DNA from: an uncultured Elusimicrobia bacterium
Lineage (GTDB): Bacteria > Elusimicrobiota > Endomicrobiia > Endomicrobiales > Endomicrobiaceae
Length of the DNA: 11,692 nt
Direction: 5' to 3'
Assembly: GCA_937916125.1 (NCBI GenBank)
Contig: CALGGE010000022.1
Span: 1 to 11,692 of the forward strand
This document shows, in pieces, positions 7,486-11,692 of this stretch (its first letter is position 1; the number at the start of each line of letters is the position of its first letter). A program made the position numbers and the translations under genes. The notes beneath the pieces are model-generated. The model searched no databases and had not been told where the DNA came from. It saw nothing but the letters and a program-made list of their open reading frames with translations.

Positions 7486-7983
7486 TTATAATTTTGGAAC
7501 AAACATTGATAGTTCAGGAGACATTGTTGAAAGATTCCATACTCCAACTTTCATCTTTTTTATTCTTTTACCATCTCCAAAATCAAGCAAATCTTCTCTT
7601 TTATGAACATTCAAAAGTTTATTCAAACTACCAATATCAGCAGATGTTATTAAAAAAGCCTCTTCAGGATTTATTAATTTACAATATGCCCATAATTGTC
7701 CTAAATCTCTAAGAGTTAATTTTGTTTTTTTTGCTTCAATAAAAAATAATTTTATATTGTTATTTTTCTTTGCAATACCAAGAACATCAATTTGAATATC
7801 TACACCAACTGCAAGGTCATTTATTATACCTATTTTTTCTAAAACTTTATCCAACCTTTCGTTATGAGTATCAATAGTTGTAATGCTATAACTTCTATAT
7901 TTATCTTCCAAATAGTGTTTAAGCCATATACACATTGGTTCATACAATTCAACTTCTTTTGATACATTTTTCTTATTTATCAT
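7486..7983 (-). CDS. Small PD-(D/E)XK nuclease, probable restriction endonuclease subunit
   Basis: 165 aa. After an N-terminal helix pair (about 8-30), the core reads VDIQIDVLGI (61-70), then a strand FFIEAKKTK (80-88) and a helix LRDLGQLWAYCKLINP (91-106). This gives the PD-(D/E)XK set Asp66, Glu83 and Lys85, with Gln96 in the following helix. The protein is short for a complete Type II enzyme and has little room for a recognition domain. The start overlaps the preceding gene by 11 bp (7973-7983) and only a weak purine tract precedes it, as expected for coupled translation. As the last gene of an operon with two methyltransferases, its likely job is DNA cleavage, probably together with the LAGLIDADG-like protein. 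A nickase or single-strand nuclease role is also possible. Confidence 0.8.
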   Translation of the reverse strand: MINKKNVSKEVELYEPMCIWLKHYLEDKYRSYSITTIDTHNERLDKVLEKIGIINDLAVGVDIQIDVLGIAKKNNNIKLFFIEAKKTKLTLRDLGQLWAYCKLINPEEAFLITSADIGSLNKLLNVHKREDLLDFGDGKRIKKMKVGVWNLSTMSPELSMFVPKL

Positions 7984-8863
7984 AACCCAAATCCTTTGCT
8001 ATTTGTTTCCAAGAATTATAATGATTACCCCTGATTTCCTCAGGAATAAAGTTATCATTTTCTCCAGGATGTGAAGGTTTATTTCTATTTATAATACGAG
8101 TATCCCAAAAATATTTATGAGTTTTTTCTTTTATATCTTTTCCTTCACTTAAAAAAGCTGTTTCCATTTCTTTTACATAGTTTTCAAGAGCAATATTTTT
8201 ATGTTCTATACCAAAGCCAATAATTTTAAATTCATTTGCATATATCTTTATTTGGTGTTCTTTCTTCCAAAAATTATGATAACCTTGATTATATTTTGTT
8301 AAATTACCATCTCTAATATTAGGATGAGCCCAATCAATATTTTGAACAGGAACATCAATACTTTTTAATAAATTACATATATCAACAACCATATACCAAT
8401 TTTGTGGTATTTCAATATAAACTCTATGCATATACTCAATTCCTCTTTCAGTATTACTTCTTCTAATATATGCAGTAGTATCACAAAACCCTTTTATAAA
8501 TTGTTTTCTTTCATCATATGTAAAATTAAAAATATCTTCATGAATTCTCATGTTTGCATGAGTAGTGGCAGAACCAGTATATCTTAAAATTTCTCTAATT
8601 AAATATTCCGTATTAGGCTTTGAAAAAAACAAGATTGTAGCTCTTTCTTCTTGCGAAAAAGAAATACCATTTCCAATTAAAGGTTCGAGAATATTACGAA
8701 TATTAGAAATACTTGCCCTTACATATAGCGGAATATCGTGAAACTCATCGGTTTTAATAACTTTATGAGGTATTTCAATTGATATTGTTGTATTAATGCT
8801 ATCTCTTTTAATTTCTCCATTCCCAGAAATCATACCGAGCAAATATGCCATTTCATTATTCAT
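7973..8863 (-). CDS. LAGLIDADG-like protein in a restriction-modification operon
   Basis: 296 aa from the ATG at 8863, which has GGAAG 8 bp upstream; the alternative ATG at 8878 has no ribosome site. Two LAGLIDADG-like helices are visible: AYLLGMISGNGEI (6-18) and FIKGFCDTTAYI (122-133). Each is followed by strand/helix blocks ending in paired motifs (TTISIEIP after the first, HRVYIEIP after the second), as in single-chain homing endonucleases. The catalytic acid expected before the Gly in each motif appears replaced: Asn15 in the first and Thr130 in the second. The C-terminal 45 residues end RGNHYNSWKQIAKDLGYDK. No intron or intein surrounds it. It sits 17 bp after a methyltransferase and overlaps the nuclease gene, so a DNA-recognition subunit is my inference. 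It could also be an active but divergent nuclease. Confidence 0.7.
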   Translation of the reverse strand: MNNEMAYLLGMISGNGEIKRDSINTTISIEIPHKVIKTDEFHDIPLYVRASISNIRNILEPLIGNGISFSQEERATILFFSKPNTEYLIREILRYTGSATTHANMRIHEDIFNFTYDERKQFIKGFCDTTAYIRRSNTERGIEYMHRVYIEIPQNWYMVVDICNLLKSIDVPVQNIDWAHPNIRDGNLTKYNQGYHNFWKKEHQIKIYANEFKIIGFGIEHKNIALENYVKEMETAFLSEGKDIKEKTHKYFWDTRIINRNKPSHPGENDNFIPEEIRGNHYNSWKQIAKDLGYDK

Positions 8864-8880
8864 ATTTATCACTTCCATTT

Positions 8881-9657
8881 TTATTTTTTAATAAAAATTA
8901 ATATATATTCATGCACCTTATTAATTCTAAATTTATATGGATATCCAAGAGGTTTCATATTATTATATTCTGTTTGTCTATCCCATATAACTATATCATC
9001 AAGGATATAACCTTTTTGCTGAAGTTCCATTATAATATCACAATGTAAAGGATAAAAATTGCTCTTCTTTCTTATATCCATAACATTAACAATACAATAG
9101 GCATCTTTTTTTAAACACTTATGAACTTTTGCAAATAACTCGCCTAACAAAGTAATAAACTCTTTGTAATTAGATATATTTCCTAAATCTTTTTTATTAT
9201 CAGAATAGTTTACATTTTTTTTTATATCTGCAGTCCTCCTCATATTAAGAATATCCCAATAAGGAGGAGATGTTAAACAAATATCAAAGTAATTTTCTTT
9301 TAATTTTTCTAATTCTATAAAACTATCACCTGTAATAATATTTATATTTTTATCATTATTTATACGGGTTCTTGCTATTTGAGAAAAATCTTTAGATAAA
9401 TCTATACCTGTTCCTTTTGACTTTAAATTATGTGTAGCAACCATTGTAGTTCCTATTCCATCAAAGGGGTCTAAAACATTTCTTCCTTTTTTAGAAAAAG
9501 TATGTAGTATTTTTTCGCATAGTGCCACAGAATATGAAGCAGGATGTTTTAATATTTTTTCATCGCTTGTTTTATTCAAATTTCTCCATATACTAAAAGA
9601 ATTTTGCAACCATTCTTTTCCTGTTAAATCATTACATTTCTTACATTCATTTATCAT
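8881..9657 (-). CDS. DNA methyltransferase (N4-cytosine or N6-adenine type)
   Basis: 258 aa. The chosen ATG at 9657 has an AGGTGG ribosome site; an upstream ATG at 9729 would overlap the preceding gene by 83 bp instead of 11. The N-terminus has a CKKC pair (5-8) and LTGKEWLQNSFSIW (11-24). Then come HPASYS (38-43), the AdoMet-binding motif LDPFDGIGTT (62-71), GID (84-86), the catalytic motif TSPPYW (129-134) and a closing HEYILIFIKK (249-258). The AdoMet motif comes before the catalytic motif, the reverse of the common beta-class order. SPPYW slightly favours N4-cytosine, but N6-adenine cannot be excluded. It probably protects one strand or half of the site of the operon's endonuclease. Confidence 0.85.
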   Translation of the reverse strand: MINECKKCNDLTGKEWLQNSFSIWRNLNKTSDEKILKHPASYSVALCEKILHTFSKKGRNVLDPFDGIGTTMVATHNLKSKGTGIDLSKDFSQIARTRINNDKNINIITGDSFIELEKLKENYFDICLTSPPYWDILNMRRTADIKKNVNYSDNKKDLGNISNYKEFITLLGELFAKVHKCLKKDAYCIVNVMDIRKKSNFYPLHCDIIMELQQKGYILDDIVIWDRQTEYNNMKPLGYPYKFRINKVHEYILIFIKK

Positions 9658-11053
9658 TATTCCACCTATTGGATTGTAATGAAAACATTTCGGAATCAAT
9701 AAAATTCTTTTCCTCATCCGAAATTCCATAAATTTTATAAACTAATTCATTTAAAGCTTCTAATAATTCAAACCACATCTTTGACATATATTCGCATTTT
9801 TCTATTGCTTTTACTAAATTCACAACCTGGTCAAATAAATCGGTATATTCTCTTACTAAAGGTATTTTCTTTAAATATTTAGCATCTGTATGCATTGTTA
9901 ATTTTGAACCATTATAACAAAACTTTAAAAGATAAAAGTTACAAAGTCTTGAATGAAGAATACCTAATATATATCTACACATTTTTTCATCTCCATCGGT
10001 AAAAACAGTAACCGTCTGAGTAGCTTCAAAACATTTACCTGCAAAACTTGCAATAATTCCTGACTCTGCACTATAAATGTTTTGAATAAATAATTGATTC
10101 CCCTTCTGCGGAACTTTATGATTTTTAAATCCAAATTTTTTTATTTCTTTTCCATTGATTGCATTACAAGATATAGACCTACCTCTTCCAACATATCCCG
10201 TGCACAAGTCTCCAAATTTTTCATAAGTATTTTCTAATTTACAATAAATGGAATATTCAGAATTGTTCTTGAATAACAAAATTTCATCTTTAAAAAATTT
10301 TTGTTCAACTTTACAACAGTCAACAAAATTATTGTTCACAAGTCTTTTTATATCTATTACATTATTATCACAATATTTGTTTTTTATTGTAATAATTATT
10401 TGTTCTCCTCTAACACAATTAAAATATGCTCCAATGTCAATAATAGATATTATGGATTTATTATGTAAAATATCTTTTCTTAACTTACTATATGTGCTAA
10501 TATGTAAAAAATTTTTAGGTATGATATATGAAATAATTCCAGTATCTTTTGTTAGTTCAAAAGCTCTATACATAGCAGCAATAAATAAATTACTACCAGA
10601 GTCTTTTACTTTTCTTAAAAAATGATAGTCTTTTGTATCAATAATAATATCTTTTTCAAGATTGCAGTAAGGTGGATTTCCAATTAAATAATCAACTTTT
10701 TCTTCTAATCCAACAGATTTTAGTGTATTGGTTGCATTATTTGCAATAGAATCATATTTTCTTACATGTATATTTGGGAGTAATTCTCTTACTAATCTTA
10801 TTGTTTTTAAATCTTTATCTATTCCAAAAATATTATTACATCCTTTAGATAAAGCAGAATATAAGAAACTTCCTGTTCCACAGCATGGGTCTAATACTGT
10901 TTTTGATGTATCAATATTTAAATAATCTATAATTAACTTAGATAAATTTATATCAGTATAATAAATTCCATTATTTTTTTTATATTCCTCTTCTATGGAA
11001 TTCTCAAAAATATTACTTCTATTCATGTATTCATGTGCTGATATACTAAACAT
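9647..11053 (-). CDS. Gamma-class N6-adenine DNA methyltransferase (Eco57I/TaqI-like)
   Basis: 468 aa; AGGAAA lies 6 bp before the ATG. Motif X-like NNGIYYTD (27-34) is followed by AdoMet-binding LDPCCGTGSF (54-63), FGID (76-79) and catalytic IGNPPYC (124-130), the order of gamma-class adenine methyltransferases. Residues about 215-420 form the target-recognition part, and the C-terminus carries the common LNELVYKIYGISDEE (440-454). The enzyme transfers methyl from AdoMet to adenine N6. It opens the restriction-modification operon, and its stop overlaps the next start by 11 bp. It is too short to be a fused restriction-methylation enzyme and has no N-terminal nuclease motif, so cleavage must come from other genes. 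Confidence 0.92.
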   Translation of the reverse strand: MFSISAHEYMNRSNIFENSIEEEYKKNNGIYYTDINLSKLIIDYLNIDTSKTVLDPCCGTGSFLYSALSKGCNNIFGIDKDLKTIRLVRELLPNIHVRKYDSIANNATNTLKSVGLEEKVDYLIGNPPYCNLEKDIIIDTKDYHFLRKVKDSGSNLFIAAMYRAFELTKDTGIISYIIPKNFLHISTYSKLRKDILHNKSIISIIDIGAYFNCVRGEQIIITIKNKYCDNNVIDIKRLVNNNFVDCCKVEQKFFKDEILLFKNNSEYSIYCKLENTYEKFGDLCTGYVGRGRSISCNAINGKEIKKFGFKNHKVPQKGNQLFIQNIYSAESGIIASFAGKCFEATQTVTVFTDGDEKMCRYILGILHSRLCNFYLLKFCYNGSKLTMHTDAKYLKKIPLVREYTDLFDQVVNLVKAIEKCEYMSKMWFELLEALNELVYKIYGISDEEKNFIDSEMFSLQSNRWNNDK

Positions 11054-11219
11054 TTGTTTCCTGCTTTATGATATTTTTCCTAACTAATACTTTTAATTGA
11101 TAAAATAAATATTTGATTTAAAATTCACCTAACTCTCTTTATTATTTCTGTAAGAAATACTTTCTAAATACTATTGGATTACGATGTTTATAAAAAATAA
11201 CAAAACTATTATTCTTGAT

Positions 11220-11247
11220 ATTTTACCAAATTTAATTGCTAAGTCAA
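11220..11247 (-). promoter_or_regulatory. Candidate promoter of the restriction-modification operon
   Basis: On the minus strand, TTGACT (11242-11247), a 16-bp spacer and TAAAAT (11220-11225). A start near 11213 would give a leader of about 160 nt before the methyltransferase ATG at 11053. Confidence 0.5.
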
Positions 11248-11280
11248 AGAAAAAAATAGCTTATTTAAGTGATAAAATTA

Positions 11281-11296
11281 AATTCATATATGAATT
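11281..11296. repeat. Perfect 16-bp palindrome near the operon promoter
   Basis: AATTCATATATGAATT is fully self-complementary and ends 34 bp upstream of the -35 box at 11242-11247. A dimeric regulator could bind here, but the AT-rich background lowers the weight of the observation. Confidence 0.5.
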
Positions 11297-11314
11297 ATTA
11301 TATTAAACATTTAG

Positions 11315-11328
11315 GACAACGGGTTGTC
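11315..11328. repeat. Short dyad GACAAC-GG-GTTGTC
   Basis: Perfect 6-bp arms around a GG centre, unusually GC-rich for this region. It lies between the hairpin RNA terminator and the operon promoter. It could be an operator or the stem of a small RNA fold; no match to a known site. Confidence 0.4.
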
Positions 11329-11370
11329 GCAAAAAAACCGTATAAAAAACATCAATGAAAAAATGTAAAT

Positions 11371-11427
11371 AAAAAAATCAGGTAAGCTTAAAGGTCGTTA
11401 GACCTAAATCAAAGTTCGCTTACCTGA
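11371..11427 (-). terminator. Intrinsic terminator of the small RNA
   Basis: Read on the minus strand, the stem arms at 11418-11427 and 11378-11387 are 10 perfect pairs, followed directly by seven T (11377-11371). It would also insulate the restriction-modification operon from transcription entering from the right. Confidence 0.75.
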
Positions 11428-11428
11428 C
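11371..11428 (-). ncRNA. Candidate small RNA of about 58 nt with its own promoter and terminator
   Basis: The promoter at 11435-11463 predicts a start at about 11428. The transcript would begin with the 10-bp stem TCAGGTAAGC/GCTTACCTGA, whose loop contains a 5-bp hairpin AGGTC-TAAC-GACCT and a free segment GAACTTTGATTT. It ends in a run of seven U. The start, hairpin and terminator fit so tightly that an independent small RNA is more likely than a leader. I recognise no family. An antisense or decoy RNA is possible; no partner is seen in the window. Confidence 0.55.
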
Positions 11429-11434
11429 ATTGAT

Positions 11435-11463
11435 AATATAGGATAAAAAACAAAAAATGTCAA
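11435..11463 (-). promoter_or_regulatory. Consensus sigma-70 promoter of the small RNA
   Basis: On the minus strand, a perfect TTGACA (11458-11463), 17-bp T-rich spacer and TATATT (11435-11440). This is the best promoter in the window and it points straight into the hairpin unit. Confidence 0.75.
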
Positions 11464-11478
11464 CAAATAAAAAGCCCC

Positions 11479-11556
11479 AAAAAAAGATTTGACAGAACCG
11501 TTTTCCTTGCCAAACTTACGGTAATGAAGTCTGCTCATTACTCTTTTATCAGGGCA
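11479..11556 (-). ncRNA. Second candidate structured small RNA
   Basis: Downstream of the promoter at 11562-11590, the transcript would open with CTTGCC (11553-11558), which pairs with GGCAAG (11506-11511). These enclose a 7-bp perfect hairpin (11535-11541 with 11521-11527, 7-nt loop). A run of seven T follows at 11485-11479, but no stem directly precedes it, so the 3' end is uncertain and the RNA may run on into the next unit. Confidence 0.35.
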
Positions 11557-11561
11557 AGAGA

Positions 11562-11590
11562 AGTATAACACAAAAAAACAAAAATAGCAA
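11562..11590 (-). promoter_or_regulatory. Sigma-70-like promoter before the second structured RNA
   Basis: On the minus strand, TTGCTA (11585-11590), 17-bp spacer and TATACT (11562-11567). The layout parallels the promoter at 11435-11463, with folded RNA starting within a few bases. Confidence 0.5.
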
Positions 11591-11637
11591 CTAATAACTC
11601 GAACAATTATATTAAAGGCAGGCAGTTAAACATTAGG

Positions 11638-11692
11638 CACGGAATTTGATATTTTTAGGTATGAAAATTAAGAAATAATATAAGAATAAGAA
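11638..11692. repeat. Right copy of the 55-bp perfect terminal inverted repeat
   Basis: Exact reverse complement of bases 1-55. Here the repeat abuts non-coding DNA, whereas the left copy interrupts a helicase gene. The repeat is therefore foreign to at least one of the two flanks. Confidence 0.95.

Larger units (their letters stand above)
11054..11692. other. Non-coding region upstream of the restriction-modification operon
   Basis: No gene that I can support. From left to right it holds a promoter (11220-11247), a 16-bp palindrome (11281-11296), a short dyad (11315-11328), a promoter-hairpin-terminator unit (11371-11463), a second promoter with a folded transcript (11479-11590) and the right terminal repeat (11638-11692). 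All three promoters point left. Confidence 0.65.

Noticed and set aside
7973..8863. LAGLIDADG-like gene as a homing endonuclease inside an intron or intein
   Set aside because: The flanking genes are complete, overlap it closely and show no splice-site or intein block motifs.
11184..11306. Plus-strand frame of 40 codons (MFIKNNKTIILDILPN...)
   Set aside because: Only a weak GGAT precedes the ATG, no family is recognisable, and it runs against all other genes and over the operon promoter. Chance frame likely.
1..11692. CRISPR array, tRNA or rRNA genes
   Set aside because: No regularly spaced short repeats and no complete tRNA cloverleaf or rRNA signature seen on either strand.

Overview
The window is strongly AT-rich bacterial DNA. 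Coding runs avoid TGA, which is used only as a stop, and most genes have a purine-rich Shine-Dalgarno sequence. All ten credible genes lie on the minus strand. Nothing in the sequence fixes the taxon. A cell-wall-binding ZorB and AGGAG-type ribosome sites suit many low-GC bacteria (Firmicutes, Elusimicrobia, Spirochaetes and others). The window is an anti-phage defence island with two defence operons, several structured RNA candidates and identical inverted ends.

Right part (about 11.69 to 7.49 kb, read leftwards). A 640-base non-coding zone carries two consensus-like promoters. Each is followed at once by a compact hairpin RNA candidate; the one at 11371-11428 ends in a clear terminator. A third promoter then leads into a four-gene, mostly overlapping restriction-modification operon: a gamma-class adenine methyltransferase (NPPY), a second methyltransferase (SPPYW), a LAGLIDADG-like protein that lacks both expected catalytic acids, and a short PD-(D/E)XK nuclease. 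Two different methyltransferases suggest an asymmetric recognition site. I infer that the LAGLIDADG-like protein may supply DNA recognition and the small PD-(D/E)XK protein cleavage.

Middle (7.48 to 6.46 kb). About 1 kb has no gene. It holds two inverted repeats, a TTGCCT-N18-TATAAT promoter and a leader of roughly 340 nt. The leader contains a long nested stem and mutually exclusive alternative helices upstream of the next operon.

Left part (6.46 kb to the left end). Six closely spaced genes: a NERD-UvrD helicase, a 70-aa Cys-rich small protein, a 79-aa membrane protein, ZorA, ZorB, and a second UvrD-like helicase coupled to zorB by an ATGA overlap. ZorAB form a MotAB-like, ion-driven, peptidoglycan-anchored complex known as the sensor of Zorya anti-phage systems. 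I do not recognise ZorC, ZorD or ZorE here, so this looks like an unassigned ZorAB system with superfamily 1 helicases as likely effectors. The ZorA tail contains a fresh tandem duplication of 113 residues. The last helicase is cut off just after motif III, exactly where the left terminal inverted repeat begins.

Ends. The first 55 bases are the perfect reverse complement of the last 55. The window therefore probably lies between two inverted copies of a longer repeat, such as a mobile element. Less likely, it is an element with its own terminal inverted repeats.
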